A DNA stretch of 43,233 nucleotides from Sediminimonas sp. (GTDB lineage: Bacteria > Pseudomonadota > Alphaproteobacteria > Rhodobacterales > Rhodobacteraceae), in the NCBI RefSeq assembly GCF_024637375.1, contig NZ_JAGXFK010000097.1:1-43233 (forward strand). Reading direction: 5' to 3'. The notes below the pieces were generated by a model. The model was not told where the DNA came from, did no database searches, and saw nothing but the letters and a program-made list of their open reading frames with translations. Each line of letters starts with the position of its first letter. Positions within the stretch are counted from its first letter, which is position 1. This document shows positions 16,110 through 25,242 of the stretch, in pieces. The translations under genes were made by a program, and so were the position numbers.

Positions 16110-16126
16110 CCTAGCGCCGTGCTAGG
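16110..16126. promoter_or_regulatory. Inverted repeat in divergent promoter region
   Basis: CCTAGC-GCCGT-GCTAGG is a perfect 6+5+6 inverted repeat in the 108-bp gap between the divergent flavin reductase and GNAT genes, 39 bp before the GNAT start. Its position fits an operator. The regulator is unknown and no regulator gene is adjacent. Confidence 0.4.
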
Positions 16127-16164
16127 CGCGGTTCCACCCGAATTATTGCAAGGGCGCGCGTCCG

Positions 16165-16659
16165 GTGCTGGAACTTCACGAGGAAACCGAGGCCGACTGC
16201 TGGGAGGTCGAGGCGCTTTTCGACCTGAGTTTTGCGCCGGGGCGCGAGGCGTTGTCGTCGTATCGGCTGCGCGACGGCGTGGCGCCGGTGGCGGGGCTTT
16301 GCCTTGTGGCGCGTGACGCCGAGGCGGATGGCGTGCTGGGTGGTGCGATCCGCTACTGGCCGGTGCGGGCGGGTGATGCCCCGGCGCTGCTGCTGGGGCC
16401 GGTGGCGGTGCACCCCACCCGGCAGGGCGAGGGGCTGGGTGCCTGGCTGATCCGCGACAGCCTGCATCGCGCTGTCGATGCGGGTTGGCGGCGGGTGCTG
16501 CTGGTGGGGGATGCGCCCTATTACGGCCGTTTCGGGTTCGCGCGTCTGGACGGTATCGAGATGCCGCCGCCCACCAACCCCGACCGGGTGCTGGGCCGGG
16601 CGCTGGTGCCCGGCGCGTGGGACGGCGTGCGCGGTGCGGTCACGCGGGCGCGGGCTTGA
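16165..16659 (+). CDS. GNAT family N-acetyltransferase
   Basis: This encodes 164 residues from GTG 16165, the first plausible start before the conserved ELHEETEADCWEVEALFDLSF. It is of the YhbS-like type: the acetyl-CoA segment is LLLGPVAVHPTRQGEGLG, followed by GWRRVLLVGDAPYYGRFGF, which is characteristic of that subgroup. The substrate is unknown. It probably shares a transcript with the EcsC gene 47 bp downstream. Confidence 0.88.
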   Translation: MLELHEETEADCWEVEALFDLSFAPGREALSSYRLRDGVAPVAGLCLVARDAEADGVLGGAIRYWPVRAGDAPALLLGPVAVHPTRQGEGLGAWLIRDSLHRAVDAGWRRVLLVGDAPYYGRFGFARLDGIEMPPPTNPDRVLGRALVPGAWDGVRGAVTRARA

Positions 16660-16706
16660 CAGCCGGGCGCGATGGCGCAAGCTGGGCCGCGACAAAGGTG
16701 CCCTTG

Positions 16707-17486
16707 ATGACCGAAATCCTGCCCCCCGCCGATACCGCCGTCCCCGACCTGGAGGCCGAGCTGGCCGCCCTTGCGCGGCGCTACCGCCAGGCCGACGGCC
16801 CGGCGATGCGGGTTCTGTCGCGCCTCGGCACCCGCGCCGAGACGCTGCTGGAGCGGCTGCCCGATGACCTGCGCGGCGGGCTGAACGGGGTGACGCGGCA
16901 CGCGCTGACCCGCGCCATGGACGCCGCCCATGACAGCCGCGGCTGGGTCGGCGACCGGCCCGCCTGGGCCAAGACGGCGATGGCGACGGCGCTTGGCGGC
17001 CTTGGCGGGGCGGGCGGCCTGCCCGGTGCGATGATCGAGCTGCCGGTGACCACCACGCTGCTCTTGCGCGCGATCCAGGACGTGGCGGCGCAGAACGGAT
17101 TCGACCCGGCGTCGGAAAGCGTGCGCTTCGACTGTCTCGAGGTGTTCTCGGCCGCCGGCCCGCTGAGCGCGCGCGACGACGGCGCCGACCTGGCGTTCCT
17201 GTCGACGCGGCTGGCGCTGCGCGGCGCCGCGGTGCAGGGGGTGATCGCGCGGGTGGCGCCGCGGCTGGCCACGGTGCTGGGCCAGAAGCTGGCGGCGCAG
17301 ACGGTGCCGGTGCTGGGCGCCATGGCGGGGGCCACGGTGAATTACGCCTTCACCTCTTATTACCAGGACATGGCGCAGGTGCATTTCGGGCTCAGGCGCC
17401 TGGCCATCGCCGCCGACCGGCCCCACGCGGCGCTGGTCGAGGAGTTGCGCGCCCGGCTGGCTGCGCAGACGCCGCGCGCTGGCTGA
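16707..17486 (+). CDS. EcsC family protein
   Basis: This encodes 259 residues from ATG 16707. The C-terminal block with VPVLGAMAGATVNYAFTSYY followed by QDMAQVHFGLRRLA is the signature of EcsC-family proteins (named for Bacillus EcsC, next to the EcsAB exporter; function unsettled). A glycine-rich amphipathic stretch occurs at about 95-110 (ATALGGLGGAGGLPGAMIEL), followed by VTTTLLLRAIQDVAAQNG. It is probably membrane-associated without clear multi-pass topology. It follows a GNAT gene and is convergent with guaD. There is no ABC transporter nearby, unlike in Bacillus. Confidence 0.85.
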   Translation: MTEILPPADTAVPDLEAELAALARRYRQADGPAMRVLSRLGTRAETLLERLPDDLRGGLNGVTRHALTRAMDAAHDSRGWVGDRPAWAKTAMATALGGLGGAGGLPGAMIELPVTTTLLLRAIQDVAAQNGFDPASESVRFDCLEVFSAAGPLSARDDGADLAFLSTRLALRGAAVQGVIARVAPRLATVLGQKLAAQTVPVLGAMAGATVNYAFTSYYQDMAQVHFGLRRLAIAADRPHAALVEELRARLAAQTPRAG

Positions 17487-17504
17487 AGGCTCAGACCCCG
17501 TTCA

Positions 17505-18800
17505 TCAGGCCCCGTGGGCCGCACGCCCGCTGATCCAGGTGGCGCGCACGGCGCGATCGTCGCCCATCATGATGGTGGGAAAGACCGCCTCCCATAGATC
17601 GCGTGCGCGCGCGGCGGCCTGCGCTGTGGCCGGCGTCGAGGCGAGGTCGAGCACCACGATATCCGCCTCCATCCCCGCCGCGAGGTTGCCGATGCGGTCT
17701 TGCATGTGCAGCGCCCGCGCCGACCCGCAGGTGGCCAGCCACAACAGTGGCGCCGGGTGCAGCGCGGTGCCCGACAACTGCCCGATCTCGTAGGCCGCGG
17801 CCATGGTGCGCAGCATCGAAAAGCTCGACCCGCCGCCGGTATCGGTGGCCAGGCCGAGGTGCTGCCCCTCGGCCACGCGTGCGGCCATGTCGAACAGCCC
17901 CGAGCCGATGAAGGCGTTCGAGGTCGGGCAGTGGATCAGCGCCGCGCCGACCTCGGCCAGCCGCGCCCGCTCGCGCCCGCTCAGGTGGATGACATGGCCG
18001 TAGAGCCCGCGCGCGCCCAGCAGGCCGTGCGCCTCGTAGACGTCGAGGTAATCGCGCGCCTGCGGATAGAGCGACCTGACCCAGGCGATCTCTTCGGTCT
18101 GTTCGCACAGGTGGGTCTGCATCAGGCAATCGGGGTATTCGGCCCACAGCGCGCCAAGCGCCGCCAGTTGTTCGGGCGTCGAGGTGGGCGCGAAGCGCGG
18201 CGTGATCGCGTAGGACAGCCGCCCGGTGCCGTGCCATTTTTCAAGCAGCGCCTTGCTGTCGTCATAGGCGGACCGGGCGCTGTCGCACAGCGCGTCGGGC
18301 GCGTTGCGGTCCATGCAGGTCTTGCCGGCGACCACGCGCTGCCCGCGTGCCTGCGCCTCGGCCATGAAGGCATCGACGCTGCCCGGGTGCGAGGTGCAGA
18401 AGCTGCACACCGTGGTGGTGCCATGGGCGGTGGTCAGGTCGAGGTAGCGCGCCGCGATCCGGGCGGCATGGCCGGGATCGGCGAAACGGGCCTCTTCGGG
18501 AAAGGTGTAGGTGGTCAGCCAGTCGATCAGCCGCTTGCCCCAACTGGCGATGATCGCGGTCTGCGGATAGTGGGCGTGGGCGTCGATGAACCCGGCCATG
18601 ATCAGCGCGTCGCCGTAATCGACGACGCGAGCCCATGGGTGGGCGGCGCGCAGATCGGCGCCGTGCCCGACGGCCGCCACCCGGCCCGCCTCGATCAGGA
18701 CGCCGCCGGCGCTGTCGTGGCGTGCCGCGCCCGGCCCATCGGTAAATGGGTCGGCGGAATAGCTCAGCGTCTGGCCAAGCAGAAGCGTTGCATCCGTCAT
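17505..18800 (-). CDS. guaD: Guanine deaminase
   Basis: This encodes 431 residues. The zinc amidohydrolase converts guanine to xanthine and ammonia. Zinc ligands are visible in GFIDAHAHYPQ (His75, His77); further family motifs are TTVCSFCTSHPGSVDAF, QTHLCEQTEEIAWV with its catalytic-site His/Glu, HVIHLSGRERARL, HCPTSNAFIGSGLF and LATDTGGGSSFSMLRTM with the metal-binding Asp. Length and motif order match GuaD rather than the related chlorohydrolases. It is divergent from mgtE across 129 bp and convergent with the EcsC gene. With apt and mtnP near, this part of the window is rich in purine salvage, though not in one operon. Confidence 0.93.
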   Translation of the reverse strand: MTDATLLLGQTLSYSADPFTDGPGAARHDSAGGVLIEAGRVAAVGHGADLRAAHPWARVVDYGDALIMAGFIDAHAHYPQTAIIASWGKRLIDWLTTYTFPEEARFADPGHAARIAARYLDLTTAHGTTTVCSFCTSHPGSVDAFMAEAQARGQRVVAGKTCMDRNAPDALCDSARSAYDDSKALLEKWHGTGRLSYAITPRFAPTSTPEQLAALGALWAEYPDCLMQTHLCEQTEEIAWVRSLYPQARDYLDVYEAHGLLGARGLYGHVIHLSGRERARLAEVGAALIHCPTSNAFIGSGLFDMAARVAEGQHLGLATDTGGGSSFSMLRTMAAAYEIGQLSGTALHPAPLLWLATCGSARALHMQDRIGNLAAGMEADIVVLDLASTPATAQAAARARDLWEAVFPTIMMGDDRAVRATWISGRAAHGA

Positions 18801-18886
18801 GGTCGCCGTCCTCTCATATGCCGTTCTAGTGTGCGCCGGGGCGGGGGTAAATCGCGATGTGGCGTTGTTTTCGTTGTTTCCCGCGG

Positions 18887-18910
18887 GGGTCTTCCGTTAT
18901 GAGAAGACCC
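18887..18910. other. Leader hairpin before mgtE
   Basis: GGGTCTTC (18887-18894) and GAAGACCC (18903-18910) form a perfect 8-bp stem around an 8-base loop, ending 19 bp before the mgtE ATG and just before its ribosome site (CAGGAGGG). It could affect translation of mgtE or be an operator. It does not have the size or shape of the known magnesium M-box riboswitch. Confidence 0.35.
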
Positions 18911-18929
18911 AGCGGCAGGAGGGTCTGAC

Positions 18930-20336
18930 ATGCTTGACGAGCAACACGACGACGACGTGCAGACCGGGCCCGCGGAGGTTGCCGAGGAAGGCGCCTACCG
19001 GCTGGACCGGCGCGAGGTTCAGGCGATCCTCGACGCGGTAGAGGCCGGCGATGCCGCGGCGCTGACCGAGTTGATGGCGCCGCTGCACCCGGCCGATATC
19101 GCCGACCTTCTGGAGCAACTGGGCAGCGGCGATCGCGCCGGGCTGATCCGCCTCTACGGGCTGGAATTCGACGGTGACATCCTGTCGGAGCTTGACGAAA
19201 GCATCCGCGAAGAGGTGATCGGTCAACTGGCGCCCGACGTCCTGGTCGGCGCGGTGCGCGAGTTGGAAAGCGACGATGTCGTCGACCTTCTAGAGGACCT
19301 GGAAGAGCCGCGCCACGGCGCGATCCTGGATGCGCTGGAGGATGTCGACCGCGTCGCCGTCGAACAGGCGCTGGCCTACCCGGAATACTCTGCCGGCCGC
19401 CTGATGCAACGCGAGGTGGTCGCCGCCCCCGAACACTGGACGGTGGGCGACGCCATCGACTACCTGCGCGGCTCTGACGACTTGCCGGACCAGTTCTACC
19501 ACATGGTGCTGGTCGATCCGCGCATGCACCCGGTGGGCAACGTGACGCTGGGCAAGATCATGCGCTCGGGGCGCGAGGTGGCGCTGGCCGACATCGTCGA
19601 GGAGGTGTTCCGGACCATCCCCGTCACCCAGGACGAGGGCGATGTCGCCTACGCCTTCAACCAGTATCACCTGATCTCGGCGCCAGTGGTGGATGAAGAG
19701 GGCCGCCTGGTGGGCGCGATCACCATCGACGACGCCATGTCGGTGCTGGACGAGGAACACGAGGAGGACATCCTGCGCCTTGCCGGTGTCAGCGAAGAGG
19801 CCAGCCTTTCCGACACCATTTTCGAGGCCGCGCGCGGACGCGCCCTGTGGCTCTTCGTCAACCTGCTGACGGCGATTCTGGCGTCGCTGGTGATCAACGT
19901 GTACGCCGAAACGATCAACCAGATGGTCGCGCTGGCGGTGCTGATGCCGATCGTCGCCTCGATGGGTGGCAACGCCGGCACCCAGACCATGACCGTGGCG
20001 GTGCGCGCCATCGCCACGCGCGACCTGACGGCGCAAAACGCCCTGCGCGTTGTCGGCCGCGAGCTTTCGGTGGGGGCGCTCAACGGGGTGGCCTTCGGGC
20101 TGCTGATGGCGCTGGTCGCCGGGGTCTGGTTCGGGGTGCCGCTGCTGGCGGTGGTGATCGGTGTGGCGATGCTGCTCACGCAGGTGGCCGCCGCGCTTGG
20201 GGGGATCGTGATCCCGATGGCGCTGGAGCGGATGCGCATCGACCCGGCGCTTGCCTCGGGGCCGTTCGTGACCACCATCACCGACGTGGTCGGCTTCTTT
20301 GCCTTCCTCGGGCTGGCCTCGGCGGTGCTGTTGTGA
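18930..20336 (+). CDS. mgtE: Magnesium transporter MgtE
   Basis: This encodes 468 residues. MgtE is a dimeric Mg2+ channel of the inner membrane, gated by cytosolic Mg2+. Domains in order are the acidic MgtE N domain (about 30-135, with LHPADIADLLEQL), two CBS domains (about 140-265, with SAPVVDEEGRLVGAITIDD), a connecting helix rich in acidic residues, and a five-helix pore domain (about 290-468) containing the signature PIVASMGGNAGTQT. ATG 18930 is preceded by CAGGAGGG. The TGA stop overlaps the GTG start of the next gene. Confidence 0.95.
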   Translation: MLDEQHDDDVQTGPAEVAEEGAYRLDRREVQAILDAVEAGDAAALTELMAPLHPADIADLLEQLGSGDRAGLIRLYGLEFDGDILSELDESIREEVIGQLAPDVLVGAVRELESDDVVDLLEDLEEPRHGAILDALEDVDRVAVEQALAYPEYSAGRLMQREVVAAPEHWTVGDAIDYLRGSDDLPDQFYHMVLVDPRMHPVGNVTLGKIMRSGREVALADIVEEVFRTIPVTQDEGDVAYAFNQYHLISAPVVDEEGRLVGAITIDDAMSVLDEEHEEDILRLAGVSEEASLSDTIFEAARGRALWLFVNLLTAILASLVINVYAETINQMVALAVLMPIVASMGGNAGTQTMTVAVRAIATRDLTAQNALRVVGRELSVGALNGVAFGLLMALVAGVWFGVPLLAVVIGVAMLLTQVAAALGGIVIPMALERMRIDPALASGPFVTTITDVVGFFAFLGLASAVLL

Positions 20337-20893
20337 GCGCGATGGAGGAAATCAAGGCCGGGGCGCGCCGCGCCGCCTTCGCCCGGCGCAAGGTGGCCCA
20401 TGCCGCGCTGGGGCCGGACCGGGCCGAGCTCCTGGGCCAGGTTCTGGAGGCGCACCGGGGCCGGCCGCTGGCCGGGTACATGCCGATCCGCACCGAGATC
20501 AGCCCGCTTGCGGCGATGGAAAAGGCCGCGCGCCACGGCCCCGTTGGTGTGCCGGTGATCGAATGCCCCGGCCTGCCGCTTCGATTCTCGCGCTGGATGC
20601 CGGGCTGCGCGTTGCGCGAGGGGCCGTTCGGGGCGATGGTGCCGGTGGCCGACGACTGGATCGTGCCCGAGGTGGTGATCGTGCCATTGGTCGCCTTCGA
20701 CCGGCAGGGCGGGCGCCTGGGCTACGGCGGGGGGTTCTACGACCGCACCCTGCAACTGCTGCGCGGCGCCCGGCCCGAGACGCTGGCCATCGGATTCGCC
20801 TACAACGCGCAGGAGGCCGACCGCCTGCCGCTGGAGCCCACCGACGAGCCGCTCGACATGGTGGTGACCGAGGACCGGGTGCTGACGTTTTGA
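20333..20893 (+). CDS. 5-formyltetrahydrofolate cyclo-ligase
   Basis: This encodes 186 residues from GTG 20333 overlapping the mgtE stop; ATG 20342 in the same frame is an alternative. The enzyme converts 5-formyl-THF to 5,10-methenyl-THF with ATP, returning folate to the active pool. The family motif is LVAFDRQGGRLGYGGGFYDR, followed by GFAYNAQEADRLPLEPTDEPLD. The N-terminal basic block AAFARRKVAHA fits the nucleotide-binding region. Cytoplasmic. It sits in a row with mgtE and a YmdB-like phosphoesterase, a neighbourhood I recall from related genomes. Confidence 0.92.
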   Translation: MSAMEEIKAGARRAAFARRKVAHAALGPDRAELLGQVLEAHRGRPLAGYMPIRTEISPLAAMEKAARHGPVGVPVIECPGLPLRFSRWMPGCALREGPFGAMVPVADDWIVPEVVIVPLVAFDRQGGRLGYGGGFYDRTLQLLRGARPETLAIGFAYNAQEADRLPLEPTDEPLDMVVTEDRVLTF

Positions 20894-20946
20894 CACCGGC
20901 GCACCGCCCCCTTGCCGGCGCCGGCGATCCGGCATAGCCAAGAGCC

Positions 20947-21759
20947 ATGAGAATTCTGTTTCTGGGTGATGTCATGGGCCGCGCGGGGCGCGCCGCCGTG
21001 ACCGAGGCGCTGCCGCGCTGGCGCAGCGAATGGCGGCTGGATTTCGTGGTGGTCAACGCCGACAACGCCAGCGGCGGCATGGGCTGCACCGGCGCCCATG
21101 CCAAGGCGTTGATCGAGGCCGGGGCGGATTGCCTGACGCTGGGCGATCACTGTTTCGATCAGAAGGACATGTTGCAGGCCGTCGAGGGCGAGGCCCGACT
21201 GCTCAGGCCGCTCAATTTTGCCAAGATGGCGCCGGGGCGCGGCGCGCGGGTGTTCAGCGACAGGCGCGGGCGCAAGGTGCTGGTGGCGCATGTGCTGGGA
21301 AACGTGTTCATGAGACGCGCTTTCGATGATCCGTTCTCGGCCATCGACGCGGTGTTGCGGGCCCACCCTCTTGGCGGCGCGGTGCAGGCGGCGGTGGTCG
21401 ATATGCATTGCGAGGCCACCAGCGAGAAGATGGCCATGGGCCATTTCTGCGACGGCCGCGCCAGCGTGGTGGTGGGCACGCATACCCATTGCCCCACGGC
21501 GGACGCGCAGATCCTGCCCGGCGGCACGGCGTTTCAGACCGACACCGGCATGTGCGGCGATTACCTGAGCGTGATCGGCATGGACAAGGCCGAGCCGATG
21601 CGCCGCTTCGTCGCCGGCATGGGCAAGACGCGGTTCACCCCCGCCATGGGCGAGGTGACGCTGTCGGGGCTGCTGGTGGAGACCGACGACGCCACCGGCA
21701 AGGCGCATGACGTGCGCATGATCCGCCAGGGCGGGCGGCTGGAGGAAGCGGCGCCCTGA
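20947..21759 (+). CDS. YmdB-like metallophosphoesterase (TIGR00282 family)
   Basis: This encodes 270 residues, the usual length for the family. N-terminal MRILFLGDVMGRAGRAAV holds the first metal-binding Asp; then VVNADNASGGMGCTG, LGDHCFDQ, VDMHCEATSEKMAMGHFCDG, and VVGTHTHCPTADAQILPGGTAF with the metal-binding His residues. Characterised relatives in Bacillus hydrolyse cyclic nucleotides; the physiological substrate in this group is not established. It is 53 bp after the cyclo-ligase gene and convergent with the SLC13 permease gene. Confidence 0.92.
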   Translation: MRILFLGDVMGRAGRAAVTEALPRWRSEWRLDFVVVNADNASGGMGCTGAHAKALIEAGADCLTLGDHCFDQKDMLQAVEGEARLLRPLNFAKMAPGRGARVFSDRRGRKVLVAHVLGNVFMRRAFDDPFSAIDAVLRAHPLGGAVQAAVVDMHCEATSEKMAMGHFCDGRASVVVGTHTHCPTADAQILPGGTAFQTDTGMCGDYLSVIGMDKAEPMRRFVAGMGKTRFTPAMGEVTLSGLLVETDDATGKAHDVRMIRQGGRLEEAAP

Positions 21760-21771
21760 AGCGTGGGCGCG

Positions 21772-23547
21772 TCAGAGCGGCCAGACCAGCAGGATCAGCG
21801 GCACCGCGACGGCCACGACGATCGCTTCCAGCGGCAGGCCCATGCGCCAGTAATCGGCAAAGCGGTAGCCGCCGGGGCCCATGATCACGGTGTTGTTCTG
21901 GTGCCCGATCGGGGTGAGGAAGGCGCAGGACGCCGCCACCGCCACCGCCATCAGGAAAGCGTCGGGGTTGACGCCGAGTTGTTCGGCCACGCGGATGCCC
22001 ACCGGCGCGGCGATGATCGTGGTGGCATTGTTGTTGAGGATGTCCGACAGCGTCATGGTCACCACCATCAACACCGCCAGGCTGACCCAGGCCGGCAGGC
22101 CGGTGGTCAGCGTGGTCAGCCCCGAGGCGATGATCTGCGTGCCGCCGGTGCTGTCGAGTGCCAGCCCCAGCGGGATCATCGAGCCCAGCAGCACGATCAC
22201 CGGCCAGTCGACATATGAATAAAGCTCTTTCGTGGGCAGGATGCGCGTCAGCACGAACCCCACCACCAGCATGCCGAGCGCCACCGGCATCGCCACGAAC
22301 CCCGTCGCCGCCGCCACGATTGCAGCGGCGAACAGCACCATCGCCAGCGGTGCCTTCTTGTGATCGGTGATCGGGTGGGCGCGCCCGGCCAGCGGCAGGC
22401 AGCCCAGCCAGTCGACCACATGGTCGGCGGTGTCTTCGGGGGCAAGCAGCAGCAGGATGTCGCCGGGCTCGATGGTGGTGCGCCGGGCGCGGTCGTGGAT
22501 GGTGCGGCCCCGGCGCGAGATGCCCATCAGGATGGTTTGCTGGCGCCAGGCCAGGCCGATCGCCTGCGCGGTGCGCCCGGTGACGCGGCTGTCTTCGCGC
22601 GCCACCGCTTCGAGCAGCACCTGGCCCTCGCCGGTGGGCACCCGGGCCTTGTCGCCGGAGGTGCTTTCGGGGAAGGCGAGCCCGGTTTCGCCGCGGAATT
22701 CCTCCAGCGCGGCGGGCGTGCCCTCGATCAGCAGGACGTCGCCCGCTTGCAGAACGGCATTACGCGACGGGCCGCGGCGGCGCTTGCCGCCGCGTATCAG
22801 CGTCAGGATCGCCACGTCGGCGTCCTCGGCTGCCTCGTCGAGGCTGCCGAGCCGGTCGCCGGCGCGCTTGCTGTCCTCGGGGACCTCGAGCTCGGCGACA
22901 TAATCCGACAACTCCTCGGCGTAGTCGGTGGCGCTGTCGCGTTCCGGGATCAGCCGCCAGCCGATCAGCGTGACATAGGCCAGCCCCGCCAGCGCCACGC
23001 CCAGACCCACCGGGGTGAAATCGAACATGGCGAAGGATTCGCCCAGTTCACGCTGCCGGATCGAGGCGACGATGATGTTGGGCGGCGTGCCGATCATCGT
23101 CACCATGCCACCCAGGATGGTGGCGAAAGCCAGCGGCATCAAGGTGCGGCCGGCGGCGCGCTTGGCCTTGCGGGCGGACTGCAGATCGACCGGCATCAGC
23201 AGCGCAAGTGCCGCGATGTTGTTGATGAACCCCGACAGGATCGCGCCGAATCCGCCAAGCACGGCGATATGGGCGGGCACGCCGCGTTCGGTATCGGTGA
23301 GGTGGCGGGTGACCATCCCGACCGCGCCGGAGCGCGTCAACCCCGCCGAGGCGATGAGCACCATCGCCACGATGACCGTGGCGGGGTGGCCAAACCCGGA
23401 AAATGCCCTGTCGGCGGGCACCACGCCCAGCACCACGCCCACCAATAGCGCCCCGAGCGCCACGATGTCGTAGCGCACGCGCCCCCATGCGAAGAGGCCG
23501 AACACGGCGACGAAGAGGGCAAACAGGATCGCCTGGTCGGTGGTCAT
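21772..23547 (-). CDS. SLC13 family permease with central RCK_C domains
   Basis: This encodes 591 residues. The two membrane halves (about 1-195 and 400-591) resemble the divalent anion:Na+ symporter/citrate transporter superfamily (ALLVGVVLGVVPADRAFSGFG; IGTPPNIIVASIR; GFVAMPVALGMLVVGFVLTR; ILNNNATTIIAAPVG). Between them lies a cytosolic insert with two TrkA-C (RCK_C) repeats (about 205-385, VLLIEGTPAALEEF and PGDILLLLAPEDTADHVVDW). This layout is common in bacterial transporters of sulphate, organic acids or other anions; the substrate cannot be told. It is convergent with the phosphoesterase and divergent from yebC. Confidence 0.9.
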   Translation of the reverse strand: MTTDQAILFALFVAVFGLFAWGRVRYDIVALGALLVGVVLGVVPADRAFSGFGHPATVIVAMVLIASAGLTRSGAVGMVTRHLTDTERGVPAHIAVLGGFGAILSGFINNIAALALLMPVDLQSARKAKRAAGRTLMPLAFATILGGMVTMIGTPPNIIVASIRQRELGESFAMFDFTPVGLGVALAGLAYVTLIGWRLIPERDSATDYAEELSDYVAELEVPEDSKRAGDRLGSLDEAAEDADVAILTLIRGGKRRRGPSRNAVLQAGDVLLIEGTPAALEEFRGETGLAFPESTSGDKARVPTGEGQVLLEAVAREDSRVTGRTAQAIGLAWRQQTILMGISRRGRTIHDRARRTTIEPGDILLLLAPEDTADHVVDWLGCLPLAGRAHPITDHKKAPLAMVLFAAAIVAAATGFVAMPVALGMLVVGFVLTRILPTKELYSYVDWPVIVLLGSMIPLGLALDSTGGTQIIASGLTTLTTGLPAWVSLAVLMVVTMTLSDILNNNATTIIAAPVGIRVAEQLGVNPDAFLMAVAVAASCAFLTPIGHQNNTVIMGPGGYRFADYWRMGLPLEAIVVAVAVPLILLVWPL

Positions 23548-23696
23548 CTGGGCGCCGTCCTTTCCGTGGCTGCGGAGCGGTGTTCACACAGAACCCCACG
23601 GCGGGCCGGATGGCAACCACCTTGCGGGCGCCCTTGCAGCGGGCGGGGGCGCCGCGTATATCTCCGCCAGCTTGATACAAGACAACGGAGGCACGC

Positions 23697-24446
23697 ATGG
23701 CCGGGCACTCGAAATGGGCCAACATCCAGCACCGCAAGGGCCGGCAGGACGCGGCGCGCTCCAAGCTGTTCTCGAAGCTGTCCAAGGAGATCACCGTCGC
23801 CGCCAAGATGGGCGACCCGGACCCCGAGAAGAATCCGCGCCTGCGCATGGCCGTGAAGGAGGCCAAGTCGAACTCGGTCCCCAAGGACGTGATCGAACGC
23901 GCGATCAAGAAATCCCAGGCCGGCGATGGCGACGAATACGAGGAAATCCGCTATGAAGGCTACGGGCCGGGCGGCGTGGCGGTGATCGTCGAGGCGATGA
24001 CCGATAACCGCAACCGCACCGCGTCGTCGGTGCGCTCGACCTTCTCCAAGAACGGCGGCAACATGGGCGAGACCGGCTCGGTCCAGTTCATGTTCGAGCG
24101 CAAGGGCGAGGTCGTCTACCCGGCCGAGGCGGGCGATGCCGACACGGTGATGATGGCCGCCATCGAGGCGGGCGCCGAAGACGTGGAAAGCGGCGAGGAC
24201 GGGCACACGATCTGGTGCGCCGATACCGATCTCAACGATGTCTCGACGGCGCTGGAACAGGAACTGGGCGAATCGGAATCCACCCGGCTGGTGTGGCGTC
24301 CGACCACCACCACCGAGATGGACTTCGAGGGTATGCAGAAGCTGATGAAGCTGGTCGAGGCGTTGGACGACGACGACGACGTGCAGCGCGTGACCACCAA
24401 TTTCGAAGCTTCCGACGAGGTCATGGCGCAGCTTCAGGAGGCATGA
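23697..24446 (+). CDS. YebC/PmpR family protein
   Basis: This encodes 249 residues starting with the diagnostic [19 protein letters not shown], continuing [17 protein letters not shown] and [14 protein letters not shown]. The family includes transcriptional regulators (PmpR) and, in recent work, translation factors that help ribosomes through proline stretches; which applies here is open. Cytoplasmic. A ribosome site GGAGGCACGC precedes the ATG. It is divergent from the SLC13 permease and convergent with hutC. Confidence 0.94.
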   Translation: MAGHSKWANIQHRKGRQDAARSKLFSKLSKEITVAAKMGDPDPEKNPRLRMAVKEAKSNSVPKDVIERAIKKSQAGDGDEYEEIRYEGYGPGGVAVIVEAMTDNRNRTASSVRSTFSKNGGNMGETGSVQFMFERKGEVVYPAEAGDADTVMMAAIEAGAEDVESGEDGHTIWCADTDLNDVSTALEQELGESESTRLVWRPTTTTEMDFEGMQKLMKLVEALDDDDDVQRVTTNFEASDEVMAQLQEA

Positions 24447-24510
24447 GCGGCCGGCCGGAACGGTTGGTACGGTATGGGTGTACGGTTTGCGCCGCAGATC
24501 CCGGGGCCGC

Positions 24511-25242
24511 TCAGATCGTGGTGCGCAGCCGGTAGCCGGCGTGGTAGGTCAGCGCTGCGGCGGTGACCATGCGCGCGCCATCCGACGTTGTCCGGTCGAG
24601 CCGCAGCAACGCGGTGCCGGGCGCGCAATCCAGCAACCCGGCCAGGCCCGCGTCGGCGGTGACGGCGCCGAAGGACAGCGTGCCGCTGGCAAACGGTGCG
24701 TGGCGCACCAGCCATTCGTTGGCCGAGATGCGCGCGAGATCGGCGTCGAGGACGCCGGGCGCGGCCTCGGGCGCGATCCAGCGATCCTCCAGCACGAAGG
24801 GCTGCGCATCGGCGAAGTGCAGCGCGCGCACATGCAGGGCCTGCGCGCCCTCGGGCAAAGCCAGCGCCGCGGCGGTGGCGGCGGGTGGCGCGGCCAGGGC
24901 GCGCGACAGCAGCCGGTAGCCATGGTCGCGGCCCTGCGCGGCGATTTCATCACGGATCACCGGGATCTGCAGCACCGCGCGGCGCACCGGGGTGGCGGCG
25001 ACGCGGGTGCCGGCGCGGCGACGGCGATCCAGCACACCGGCCTCGGCCAGGTCGCGCAGGGCGCGGTTGACGGTGGCACGCGCACAGCCCAGTTCACGCG
25101 CCAGGTCGGCCTCGTTGGGGATCATGGTGCCGGGGGGCCAGTCGCGCGCGCGGATGCGGCGCAGCACCTCGGCGCGCACGCCTTGCCATGTGCGGGGGCC
25201 CTTGGTGCCTTGTGCGGTTTGCGTCGGGGGGGCGCCGCTCAC
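24511..25242 (-). CDS. hutC: Histidine utilisation repressor HutC (GntR family)
   Basis: This encodes 243 residues from GTG 25242, which overlaps the hutF stop. The frame stays open far upstream, but that part is the shadow of hutF. The N-terminal winged helix (about 12-75, WQGVRAEVLRRIRARDWPPG, then LARELGCARATVNRALRDLAE) is of GntR type; the C-terminal UTRA domain (about 95-240, ALHVRALHFADAQPFVLEDRW) binds the inducer, urocanate in known HutC proteins. It would repress both hutCF and hutIHGU through the operator at 26655. It ends in convergence with yebC. Confidence 0.92.
   Translation of the reverse strand: MSGAPPTQTAQGTKGPRTWQGVRAEVLRRIRARDWPPGTMIPNEADLARELGCARATVNRALRDLAEAGVLDRRRRAGTRVAATPVRRAVLQIPVIRDEIAAQGRDHGYRLLSRALAAPPAATAAALALPEGAQALHVRALHFADAQPFVLEDRWIAPEAAPGVLDADLARISANEWLVRHAPFASGTLSFGAVTADAGLAGLLDCAPGTALLRLDRTTSDGARMVTAAALTYHAGYRLRTTI

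Noticed and set aside
18801..18929. Magnesium riboswitch (M-box or mgtA type) in front of mgtE.
   Set aside because: The leader is too short and shows just one small hairpin, with none of the conserved M-box helices.
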